Part shown: one piece after another, positions 24,641-32,418 of the stretch | How the letters are laid out: each line of letters starts with the position of its first letter | Position numbering within the stretch: the first letter of the stretch is position 1 | Origin: Chloroflexota bacterium | GTDB taxonomy: Bacteria > Chloroflexota > Anaerolineae > DUEN01 | Assembly (NCBI GenBank): GCA_013152435.1 | Contig: JAADGJ010000112.1 | Coordinates: 1-43,883, forward strand | Direction: 5' to 3' | Length of the DNA stretch: 43,883 bases | The notes under the pieces: model-generated | Told to the model about the DNA's origin: nothing | Seen by the model: the letters and a program-made list of their open reading frames with translations, nothing else | Databases searched by the model: none | Program-made: the position numbers and the translations under genes

Positions 24641-26478
24641 CTTGGGCCGAGATAGTAATGCGGGATCACGATCCCCCACAGCGACCCGATCGCTACCCCC
24701 GCCATGAAGGCCATGGGCGCGATCCACCATCGCCGCAGGAGGAGGCGGTCCCCCCATCCCGCCCAGCCCCCCGCCCAGCCGATGGCCACCGGGACCAGGG
24801 CCGGGAACAGGTAACGCCCCTGGGGTTGCCAATCACGCCCGATCATGGGAAGGAGGATCCCCACGACCATGAAGGCCATCTGCAAGGTCAGAAGGATCAG
24901 AGCCCGGCGCTGCCAGCGGGCGGCCCACAGACGTCTGCCATATCGCCATCCCCATGCGACGAACGCGCACACCAGGGCGATCACCCCATACGCCCATATC
25001 GGGAGAGGCAGCGTAAGCCAGCCGAAGTTCGCCCAGAAGTTGGGAAAGAGCAGCGCGATGTAGAGCCCATAGCGCCGCAAGGCGGCCAGATCATAGCTGC
25101 TCGGCTCCAGGAGGCCGCGGAGGAACCAGGGGGGCAGTCGCAAATAGGCGGCCGCAAACCCCTCCACGTAGCGTTTGGGCGACTCCGCCGATCCGTTTGC
25201 GATCCACTCATGCCCCAGGGCGATCAGGCTCACATCGTCCAGATAGACCGCTCCCGCGTACGCCCCCTCCTCACGGGAGAAGATGATCCGTAACCGGGTG
25301 GCCTCCGGGGCGATCTGACCAGACAGCACCACCTCCTGCCATCGCTCCGTCGTACCAACCACCTTCTCCTTCGGCGCCACGCCGTCGTCCACCGTCAGTC
25401 GGATCCTGGACGGGACGTCGGAGCGGACCCAGGCCCGCAGCGTCACGACGTGCCCTCGCATCCGGCGGGCGATGGCCTCCGGGAGCGCCTGTACGATCCA
25501 GGAGGGCTTCTCGACCCCCAAGTCGGGCAGGAGAAAGGCGTACCGGCCGGAGTGGGCGACGAGGGGCGTGCGCGCCCCATACCGTACAGGCCCACGCCGC
25601 CCCCACGCCGCGGGCTGGTCGGGGACGGGGCGGAGGAAGACCGCCAGGGTCAACACGCACAACAGGCCCAGCCCCAGGCCGAACCACCTCCGACGTCGGG
25701 GGGACATCCCCCTGAGCAGCGACCACACCAGGACCACCCCGCCCAGGGGCATCAGGGCCAATCCCAACTTCTTGCTGAGCGGCAACGCGCAGAGGATCAG
25801 CGCCAGGGCGCCCAGACGAGCAGGCGTCCAGCCGCGGCGGCTCCCCCGGACCATCCACCAGGCCAGCAGCCCCCCCCATAGGTTCACCAGGGCATCATTG
25901 TTGGCGGACGAGCCGATGAACCCGGCCATGGGGAGCAGGGCGACCCAACCGGCCGCCACATGGGCAATCATGCGACGATCGGGCCACAGCTCCCGGGCCG
26001 TGGCATACGCCAAAGCCACCACGACAGCGCTGAGGAGGGCGGAGTAGAGGCGCATGAACCGCAGCCGGTGAACGGGGTCGGAGATCCCCTGGAACGCGAC
26101 GGCCGGGATGATGTAATAAAGCGCGGGTTCGTCGCCGATCTGGGTACCGGATCGGCTCAGGAAAGGATCCGGCGATTGGGCGAAAGCTTCCGGCATCGGA
26201 TGCGGCGTGGGCTCTCCCAGATAGCGCCAGAAATCGGACTCGGCTAGAAGGGAGAGGATCCGTTGTTGTCGCTCGGGGGAGATATCGGCGGCCGTCGGCA
26301 GGCGGTGCAGCTCGGACATCGCCAGGGCATACTCGTAATGCAACGGCTCGTCAGGAGCCTGCCAGGGGGGGATGATCCAGGCCCATAGCAGGAAATAGAG
26401 CAGGGCCCCCAGGAACCATGCGACGGCCGGCGGGATAGGTCTTGGAACTCGTCGCTGCACCGCGTCCCGATTTTCCAT
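24637..26478 (-). CDS. DUF2142-type polytopic membrane protein (GT-C glycosyltransferase-like)
   Basis: The 613-residue protein has about ten or more membrane helices. Its first loop, PPWQAPDEPLHYEYALAMSE (about 37-56), matches the PDExxH-like motif of DUF2142 proteins, a GT-C-like group near cell-surface glycan genes. FRPVPD to about LIALGHEW (300-430) is instead a soluble beta-rich insert with WRTLRAWVRSD-like text (VVTLRAWVRSDVPSRIRLTVDDG; WQEVVLSGQIAPEATRLRIIF; VYLDDVSLIALG) resembling carbohydrate-binding jelly-roll modules. Catalysis of polyprenyl-sugar transfer is inference. The ATG at 26478 lies only 6 bases past a TATAAT, pointing to a leaderless mRNA. The gene is divergent from the Clp-fold protease. 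Confidence 0.82.
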   Translation of the reverse strand: MENRDAVQRRVPRPIPPAVAWFLGALLYFLLWAWIIPPWQAPDEPLHYEYALAMSELHRLPTAADISPERQQRILSLLAESDFWRYLGEPTPHPMPEAFAQSPDPFLSRSGTQIGDEPALYYIIPAVAFQGISDPVHRLRFMRLYSALLSAVVVALAYATARELWPDRRMIAHVAAGWVALLPMAGFIGSSANNDALVNLWGGLLAWWMVRGSRRGWTPARLGALALILCALPLSKKLGLALMPLGGVVLVWSLLRGMSPRRRRWFGLGLGLLCVLTLAVFLRPVPDQPAAWGRRGPVRYGARTPLVAHSGRYAFLLPDLGVEKPSWIVQALPEAIARRMRGHVVTLRAWVRSDVPSRIRLTVDDGVAPKEKVVGTTERWQEVVLSGQIAPEATRLRIIFSREEGAYAGAVYLDDVSLIALGHEWIANGSAESPKRYVEGFAAAYLRLPPWFLRGLLEPSSYDLAALRRYGLYIALLFPNFWANFGWLTLPLPIWAYGVIALVCAFVAWGWRYGRRLWAARWQRRALILLTLQMAFMVVGILLPMIGRDWQPQGRYLFPALVPVAIGWAGGWAGWGDRLLLRRWWIAPMAFMAGVAIGSLWGIVIPHYYLGPR

Positions 26479-26484
26479 AAACCG

Positions 26485-26512
26485 ATTATACCCGAGGCGG
26501 CTGACAATTTAA
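26485..26512 (-). promoter_or_regulatory. Promoter of the DUF2142 gene, leaderless arrangement
   Basis: Minus strand TATAAT (26490-26485) with TTTAAA 17 bases upstream. Six bases separate the -10 box from the ATG, so transcription should begin at or next to the start codon. Confidence 0.6.
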
Positions 26513-26551
26513 AATTGCATCCTTTCACGGAGATCGCGCTCGCCGTTGAGG

Positions 26552-26580
26552 TTGCTCCCCCTCGCATGTCCTGGTAGAAT
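26552..26580 (+). promoter_or_regulatory. Promoter of the Clp-fold protease-rhomboid pair
   Basis: TTGCTC (26552-26557), 17 bases, TAGAAT (26575-26580), about 55 bases before the ATG at 26642. Confidence 0.6.
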
Positions 26581-26641
26581 AAGGGCAACCTCGATCCGTC
26601 CTCTTACATCGTCTGAGCACAAACGGCCAAGGAGGTCTCCC

Positions 26642-27496
26642 ATGGACTTCTTCAGCATCCTGTGGATCTTCATCATCCTCTCCAGCTTACAGCCGGTCCT
26701 GCACCAACGGTACATCGAAGCCATGCGGCAGCGAGTGATCCGCAGCATCGAGAAAAAGCGCGGATCGCGAGTCATCACCATGCTCCATCGACAGGAGACG
26801 ATGCGATTCCTCGGGTTCCCCGTCTCGCGCTACATCGACATCGAGGACAGCGAGCAGGTGCTGCGAGCGATCCGCATGACCCCGGACGACATGCCCATCG
26901 ACCTGATCCTGCACACCCCGGGCGGCCTCGTGCTGGCCTCGGAGCAGATCGCCCATGCGCTGGTGCGTCACCAGGGCAAGGTCACCGTCTTCGTACCCCA
27001 CTACGCCATGTCCGGCGGGACCTTGATCGCCCTGGCGGCCGATGAGATCGTCATGGACGAGAACGCCGTCCTGGGGCCCGTCGATCCGCAGCTGGGGCAG
27101 GCCGCCGCGGCCTCCATCGTCCGTGTGTTGGAGATGAAGGATCCCAACGAGATCGACGATCAGACGATCATCATGGCCGATCTGGCCCAAAAGGCGCTAC
27201 GCCAGGTGAACAAGACCGTGCAGGAGATCCTGACCCATAATGGCATGGATCAAACCAAGGCCAAGGAGATCGCCGACCTGCTGAGCACGGGCACCTGGAC
27301 GCACGACTATCCCATCAGCTGCGACGAGGCCAAGGATATGGGCCTGCCCATATCCACTGACATGCCACAGGAGGTATACGCGCTGATGGACCTCTGTCCG
27401 CAGCCTGCACAGCGTCGGCCATCTGTGCAGTACATCCCGCTGCCGTACGAGCGGCGTGAGAATGGCCGGCGCGATCAGGGTGGAGGTACCCGATGA
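26642..27496 (+). CDS. SDH-family Clp-fold serine protease, membrane-anchored
   Basis: The 284-residue product has an N-terminal membrane helix (FFSILWIFIILSSLQPVL) and a ClpP/crotonase-like serine protease domain. PIDLILHTPGGLVLASEQIA (about 85-104) and YAMSGGTLIALAADEIVMDE with nucleophile S124, then VLGPVDPQLGQ, match the SDH/SppA-like family (Pfam SDH_sah). The C-terminal helical part (LLSTGTWTHDYPISCDEAKDMGLP) is typical of the same group. The ATG at 26642 follows CAAGGAGGTC; the frame is open further upstream to 26546, overlapping the promoter. Its stop overlaps the rhomboid start by 4 bases (27493-27496), so the two proteases are translationally coupled. The substrate is unknown. Confidence 0.92.
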   Translation: MDFFSILWIFIILSSLQPVLHQRYIEAMRQRVIRSIEKKRGSRVITMLHRQETMRFLGFPVSRYIDIEDSEQVLRAIRMTPDDMPIDLILHTPGGLVLASEQIAHALVRHQGKVTVFVPHYAMSGGTLIALAADEIVMDENAVLGPVDPQLGQAAAASIVRVLEMKDPNEIDDQTIIMADLAQKALRQVNKTVQEILTHNGMDQTKAKEIADLLSTGTWTHDYPISCDEAKDMGLPISTDMPQEVYALMDLCPQPAQRRPSVQYIPLPYERRENGRRDQGGGTR

Positions 27497-28197
27497 TCCC
27501 GCTAGGTGACAGCACGCCCCGGCGCAGCGTCCCCGTCGTCACCTATACGCTCATCGGGCTCAACGTGGTCTTCTTCCTGGTAGAGCTGGCTCAAGGCCCC
27601 CACCTGGAGCAGTTCATCCGACAATGGGGCGCTGTGCCCAGTCGTCTGATGCAGTGGCCGCAGAATCCGGCCGTGTTGATCACGTTGATCACCAGCATGT
27701 TCCTGCACGGGGGATGGTTCCATCTGATCGGGAATATGATCTACCTGTGGATCTTTGGGGATAACGTGGAGGATCGCCTGGGCTCCGCCCGCTATCTGCT
27801 CTTCTATCTGGTCGGCGGCCTCGCCGCGGGCATTCTGCAGACACTGCTCACACCCCACAGCAACGTCCCGGCCATCGGCGCCAGCGGAGCGGTGGCCGCC
27901 GTCCTGGGCGCATACCTGGTGTTCTTCCCGGCGGCCCAGGTGCTGGTCGGCATCCCTCTCTTCTTCTGGTTCGAAGTGATCGCCATGCCCGCCGTGCTCG
28001 TCCTGGGGTTCTGGTTCATCGGGCAGTTCTTCAACGGCCTGTTGTCGCTGGCCACCGGCCCGGCCGCCTTTACGGGCGGCGTGGCCTGGTGGGCTCACGT
28101 GGGCGGCTTCGTAGCGGGGATGCTCCTGGGCCCCATCCTGCGCCCTCGTTGGCGCCGCCGCATGCCCGAGGCGGTCTACATCTACTACTACCGTTAA
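27493..28197 (+). CDS. Rhomboid-family intramembrane serine protease
   Basis: The 234-residue protein has six membrane segments and the rhomboid catalytic dyad: S131 in IGASGAVAAVLGAY and H202 in WWAHVGGFVAGM, with the oxyanion-stabilising HLIGNMIYLW (H77, N81) and the L1-loop text FGDNVEDRLGSARYLLFY. Rhomboids cut membrane proteins within or next to their transmembrane helices. The ATG at 27493 overlaps the stop of the Clp-fold protease by 4 bases; a rhomboid coupled to a second membrane protease is a notable pair. The C-terminus is basic then Tyr-rich (PEAVYIYYYR). It ends before a 9-bp and then a T-rich hairpin. Confidence 0.96.
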   Translation: MIPLGDSTPRRSVPVVTYTLIGLNVVFFLVELAQGPHLEQFIRQWGAVPSRLMQWPQNPAVLITLITSMFLHGGWFHLIGNMIYLWIFGDNVEDRLGSARYLLFYLVGGLAAGILQTLLTPHSNVPAIGASGAVAAVLGAYLVFFPAAQVLVGIPLFFWFEVIAMPAVLVLGFWFIGQFFNGLLSLATGPAAFTGGVAWWAHVGGFVAGMLLGPILRPRWRRRMPEAVYIYYYR

Positions 28198-28248
28198 CGC
28201 GGAGACCCCCTGGCCGCTCGACGGCGTAGGGGGAGCAAGCCCTTTCGA

Positions 28249-28275
28249 GCGGGGGCGGTCATGGATCGCCCCCGC
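28249..28275 (+). terminator. Hairpin after the rhomboid gene
   Basis: GCGGGGGCG (28249-28257), 9-base loop, CGCCCCCGC (28267-28275), 52 bases past the stop. No U tract follows. Confidence 0.5.
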
Positions 28276-28320
28276 AGGCATCACGGGCAGCCCATCTCTT
28301 CAACTCAAATCCCGTAGAAG

Positions 28321-28349
28321 CAGTCGGCTCTGAGCCGGCTGTTCCTTTT
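28321..28349 (+). terminator. Second hairpin with U tract after the rhomboid gene
   Basis: CAGTCGGCTC/GAGCCGGCTG (28321-28341), a near-perfect stem with one mismatch, followed by TTCCTTTTG. It is the better intrinsic terminator for the protease pair. Confidence 0.7.
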
Positions 28350-28378
28350 GCCAGCACAAAGAGGAAGGGATATCCTTA

Positions 28379-28585
28379 GAGCGTCTCTGAGAAATGCCGT
28401 TGCCTCTGCTGTGAGGAGGCCCGGAGGGGTTCCGCCCCTTCGGAAAAAGCCCTTCTCCCGCCTCTGACCTGCCCGGCCTCGGCCCGGGGCCTGCGGAAAG
28501 GGCCGGGAAAGGCAGGTGCAGGCCGGAAAAGTGGGGTTTTCGTGGAGGGGAGGTCTCCTCCACACCTCTCCCTGCGGAGGCATGC
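28379..28585. repeat. Repeat B, copy 5 (B5), right end missing
   Basis: The left end GAGCGTCTCTGAGAA and the whole B body through CTCCACACCTCTCCCTGCGGAG are present; the last 50 bases and right terminal repeat are replaced by unrelated sequence. An extra GGAGGGGTTCCGCCCC insertion enlarges the first hairpin. Position: between the rhomboid and LLM genes. Confidence 0.8.
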
Positions 28586-28764
28586 GCCTGCACCTCTGGG
28601 GTGACTCGAAGAAGCGGCCAGTCCATTCGAGCCTTCCCTTTCAGGTGCAGCCATCCTATCGGGCAAGGAAACCGACGGGGGAAGCCTTGCCTGCGCCATT
28701 CAACTGACACGCGAGGTCTATCCGGATCGCCGCCGAGCGGCCTTGGGAGCAGGGAGGTGTATAG

Positions 28765-29712
28765 ATGGCTGATATTCAATTCGGCTGGCGCGTGCCGGCC
28801 TTCCCGGCGGATGACAGCCGGGGCCAGGTCTTCATCCGGCAGATCCACGACATGCTACGCGTCGTGACCCGCCACTTCGATTCCGTGTGGGTAGCCGATC
28901 ATTTCGTCCCCTGGGCCAGATGGCAGTCGCCCGATGTGGACACGTTGGAGTGCTTCAGCACCATGGCCTATATCGCCGGCGCCTTCCCGCAACTCCAGGT
29001 GGGCAGCATCGTGATGTCCAACTCCTATCGTCCACCCTCGCTGCTGGCCAAGATGGGGGCCACCCTCCAGGCGCTGACCGGAGGGCGCTTCATCCTGGGC
29101 ATCGGCGCCGGGTGGAAGGAGGACGAGTATCGGGCCTACGGATATCCATTCCCCTCCACGGCGACGCGCATCCGGCAGCTCGCGGAGGGGGTACAGGTGA
29201 TCAAGGCCATGTGGACCCAGTCACCGGCGACCTTCTATGGGCGCTACTACCACATCGAGAACGCCTACTGCGAGCCGCGACCCGATCCGATGATCCCCGT
29301 CATGATCGGTGGCGGCGGCGAGAAACTCACCCTGCGCGTGGTCGCCCAGTACGCGGACTGGTGGAACTTCCCCGGCGGCTCCCTGGAGAACTACGCGCAC
29401 AAGCTGGAGGTGCTGAAGGAACACTGTCGGGCGGTGGGGCGCGATTACGACGAGATCGTCAAGACCTGGTCCACCGAGATGGTCGCCATCGCCCCGACGG
29501 AGGCCGAGGCGCGCCGCATGGCCCAGGCCAGCCCCTACTTCGACGGAGAGCATGGGCTCGTCGGCACGCCGGAGCAGGTCGCCGAGCAGATCCAGGCCTT
29601 CGTCGATCTGGGTGTGAAGCACTTCATCCTCCGATTCGCCGACTTCCCGCGGCCCGACGCGGCGCAACTCTTCGCCGAAGCGGTCATGCCAGAGTTTCAA
29701 CGCAGGGCGTAA
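28765..29712 (+). CDS. LLM-class flavin/F420-dependent oxidoreductase
   Basis: The 315-residue TIM-barrel protein is a bacterial luciferase-like monooxygenase: FGWRVPAFPADD near the N-terminus, DSVWVADHFVPWARW, LQVGSIVMSNSYRPPSLLAKMGATLQALTGGRFILGIGAGWKEDEYRAYG (about 80-126) and PVMIGGGGEKLTLRVVAQYADWWNF (about 180-205), the typical hallmark of TIGR03560/F420-dependent members. It probably uses F420 or FMN; the substrate is unknown. The ATG at 28765 follows GGGAGGTGTATAG. It starts the plus-strand sugar/redox cluster, 37 bases before the GH2 gene, so co-transcription is likely. Function in glycan use is an inference from position. Confidence 0.9.
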   Translation: MADIQFGWRVPAFPADDSRGQVFIRQIHDMLRVVTRHFDSVWVADHFVPWARWQSPDVDTLECFSTMAYIAGAFPQLQVGSIVMSNSYRPPSLLAKMGATLQALTGGRFILGIGAGWKEDEYRAYGYPFPSTATRIRQLAEGVQVIKAMWTQSPATFYGRYYHIENAYCEPRPDPMIPVMIGGGGEKLTLRVVAQYADWWNFPGGSLENYAHKLEVLKEHCRAVGRDYDEIVKTWSTEMVAIAPTEAEARRMAQASPYFDGEHGLVGTPEQVAEQIQAFVDLGVKHFILRFADFPRPDAAQLFAEAVMPEFQRRA

Positions 29713-29749
29713 CGAACACCAGAAAGGCGGAAAAAACGAGGAGGGACTT

Positions 29750-32275
29750 GTGATTCTACTCGACCTGAACGGCACCTGGAAGCTGCAAGACTTCGACCCC
29801 GGCGCCGGGGTCTCCGCGGGCGCCTTCGCGCCGGACTACGACGACGAACCATGGCTTCCGGCCGAGGTGCCAGGTGACGTCCACACCAGCCTGACGGCGG
29901 CTGGCCGCATTGAGCCCCCCTTCTACCACATGAACGTCGAGAAGTGCCAGTGGGTGGAGCGACGCGAGTGGTGGTATCGGACGACCTTCATCGGCCCCGA
30001 TCCCGCCGACACGGACCGGCAATGGCTGGTCTTCGACGGGCTGGACACCTACGCGACGATTTACCTGAACGGCGAGGAGATCGGCAGCCACCAGAACATG
30101 TTCGTCCCCGCGCCCTTCGAGGTCACCGGCAAAATCCGGCCGGGCGAGCCCAACACGCTCGCCATCCGCTTCGATCCCGTCCTCGATCGTGTGGGCGATC
30201 GAGAGGTGCCGGGACAATGGGGAGGCTACGGCCCGGAGCGCGTGTGGGTGCGCAAGGCCCAATGCCACTTCTCGTGGGACTGGGGGCCGCGCCTGGTGAG
30301 CGTGGGGCTATGGCGAGGCGTCCGCCTGGAGGGATACCGCTCGGCGCGGCTGAAGGACGTCTTCTTCCGCACAGAGGAGATCGGCGCCGACCGAGCGCGC
30401 GTGCGGATCACGGTGGAGGCGGACGCATGGGACGAGACGGGCGAGCTCACGGCCGTCGTCCAGTTGATCCGGGACGATCAGTGCATCGCGGCAGAGGTCC
30501 CCATCACCAACGGGGTGGCTGACGTCACTCTGGACGTCGCCCATCCGGCGTTGTGGTGGACCCATGACCTGGGCGATCCGGCCCTGTATGACCTCTCCGT
30601 CTCCCTGCGGAGCGGTGATGAGACGCTGGACACGCATCAGGAGCGCGTGGGCATCCGCACCATTCGCGTGGACCAGTCGCCCGATCCCGAGGAGCCCGGC
30701 ACGAAGTTCTTCACCTTCGTGCTGAACGGCGTCCCCATCTTCGCCAAGGGGGCGAACTGGATTCCGGCCGATTCCTTCATCTCCCAGGTGACGGAGGAGC
30801 GCTATCGGGAGCTGCTGGAGCTGGCCGTCGAAGGGAACATGAACATGGTGCGGGTGTGGGGTGGCGGACTTTACGAGAAGCCCGCCTTCTACCGCCTGTG
30901 CGACGAGCTGGGCCTTCTGGTCTGGCAGGACTTCATGTTCTCCTGCGCCCGCTACCCCGACTACGACCCCGACTTCTACGCCGAGGTCGAACGCGAGGCC
31001 AAGCTGGTCGTCCGCCGGCTGCGCAACCACCCCTGTCTGGCGCTGTGGTGCGGCAACAACGAGAACGACTGGATCGAGGACATGGTCTACTGGCAGGAGC
31101 CAGGCCACGACTTCCCGGGGCGCAAGATCTACCATGAGCTGTTGCCGCGGATCGTTGGGGAACTGGATCCCACCCGGCTCTACTGGCCGTCCAGCCCCTA
31201 TGGAGGCAACGACCATAACGACGAGCGTGAGGGGGATCGCCACAACTGGCAGGTATGGCACGGGGCCGTGTACCCGCGGCGCTTCGGCGAGCAGCCGAAG
31301 CGGGACTTCTCGCCGGCCGGGGTCTCGTTCCGCCACTATGCGGAGGATCCGGCCCGTTTCATCAGCGAGTTCGGCATGCATGCCGCCCCGATCCTGGAGA
31401 CGCTGCGCCGCAACGTGCCGCCGGACGAGCTGTACTTCGGCAGCGAAGGGCTGCTCTACCGCAACAAGGACAACCCCAAGGACAAAGGCAACAACTTGAT
31501 GCTGGCGCACACCGGCCTCCCCAGGGACCTGAACCAGTACATCGACTTCTCGATGATCGCTCAGGCCGAGGGGTTGAAGTTCGGGATCGAGCACTATCGA
31601 CGCCGCAAGCCCCACTGCTCCGGGACGCTCTTCTGGCAGCTAAACGACACCTGGCCGGGGCTGAGCTGGAGCGTGCTGGACTACTACGCCTTCCCCAAGG
31701 CGGGCTACTTCTACGCCCGCCGGGCCTATGCCCCGATCATGGCCTCCTTCAAGCGGGAAGACGACGGCGGCTACAGCCTCTGGATCGTCAACGACACGCT
31801 GGAGACGGTGACGGACGAGATCACCTGGGGGATCGCGGAGTTCGACGGGACCGTACTCCGACAGGAGACTACAGAGGTGACGATACCGGCCAACCGGTCA
31901 CAGCAGGTAGCGCGCCTGCCCGCCGATGCGATCCCCGGCGATCCCCAGCGCACTTACCTGTTCGTGCGCTCGGGCCAGGGGCGCTTCCCGGACAACCGGG
32001 AGTTCCGCGTGGAGGTCAAGGATCTGGTCCGCCCGCAGCCGTCGCTCGCCGTGGGGATGATCCAGGACGAGGAGACGGGACGCATCACGGTGCGGATCGG
32101 GAGCGACGTGTTCGCCTACTTCGTCAAGCTGATCGTCCCCATCGAGGGGACGCGCTTCAGCGACAACTACTTCGATATCTTCCCCGGAGAGGAGCGCTTG
32201 ATCGAGATATGGAACGCGGCGGGACGCCCCATCTCCCCGGCGGATATCGAGGTGTCCTCTTTGGATAGCGCATGA
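29750..32275 (+). CDS. GH2 beta-mannosidase-like glycoside hydrolase
   Basis: The 841-residue protein has the GH2 layout: jelly-roll sugar-binding domain (LDLNGTWKLQDFDP, EVPGDVHTSLTAAGRIEPPFY, REWWYRTTF), immunoglobulin-like domain, TIM barrel and C-terminal beta domains. The conserved WGGGLYEKPAFYRLCDELGLLVWQDFMFSC-like stretch and WGPRLVSVGLWRGVRL favour beta-mannosidase over beta-galactosidase. The acid/base Glu is about E438 in CGNNENDW and the nucleophile about E540 in SEFGMHA. No signal peptide is seen, so it acts in the cytoplasm on imported mannosides. The start is a GTG at 29750 after AGGAGGG. It is flanked by an LLM oxidoreductase and an MFS transporter; a terminator follows. Confidence 0.95.
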   Translation: MILLDLNGTWKLQDFDPGAGVSAGAFAPDYDDEPWLPAEVPGDVHTSLTAAGRIEPPFYHMNVEKCQWVERREWWYRTTFIGPDPADTDRQWLVFDGLDTYATIYLNGEEIGSHQNMFVPAPFEVTGKIRPGEPNTLAIRFDPVLDRVGDREVPGQWGGYGPERVWVRKAQCHFSWDWGPRLVSVGLWRGVRLEGYRSARLKDVFFRTEEIGADRARVRITVEADAWDETGELTAVVQLIRDDQCIAAEVPITNGVADVTLDVAHPALWWTHDLGDPALYDLSVSLRSGDETLDTHQERVGIRTIRVDQSPDPEEPGTKFFTFVLNGVPIFAKGANWIPADSFISQVTEERYRELLELAVEGNMNMVRVWGGGLYEKPAFYRLCDELGLLVWQDFMFSCARYPDYDPDFYAEVEREAKLVVRRLRNHPCLALWCGNNENDWIEDMVYWQEPGHDFPGRKIYHELLPRIVGELDPTRLYWPSSPYGGNDHNDEREGDRHNWQVWHGAVYPRRFGEQPKRDFSPAGVSFRHYAEDPARFISEFGMHAAPILETLRRNVPPDELYFGSEGLLYRNKDNPKDKGNNLMLAHTGLPRDLNQYIDFSMIAQAEGLKFGIEHYRRRKPHCSGTLFWQLNDTWPGLSWSVLDYYAFPKAGYFYARRAYAPIMASFKREDDGGYSLWIVNDTLETVTDEITWGIAEFDGTVLRQETTEVTIPANRSQQVARLPADAIPGDPQRTYLFVRSGQGRFPDNREFRVEVKDLVRPQPSLAVGMIQDEETGRITVRIGSDVFAYFVKLIVPIEGTRFSDNYFDIFPGEERLIEIWNAAGRPISPADIEVSSLDSA

Positions 32276-32325
32276 GCGACGACGAGGGGCACGCCCCTCC
32301 CACGATCATCGCGTGAGTCACACAC

Positions 32326-32366
32326 GGCGGACGAGAGGCGCCGCACCCAAGCGCCCCTCGTCCGCC
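32326..32366 (+). terminator. Hairpin between GH2 and MFS genes
   Basis: GGCGGACGAG (32326-32335) pairs with CTCGTCCGCC (32357-32366), and GGCGC/GCGCC extends the stem after an A/C mismatch, loop CGCACCCAA. The 3' flank CGTTGCG has little U. Confidence 0.65.
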
Positions 32367-32418
32367 CGTTGCGAGGGCCACTCCATATCCCAGGAAGGTC
32401 GAAAGCAAGGATCGGCTC

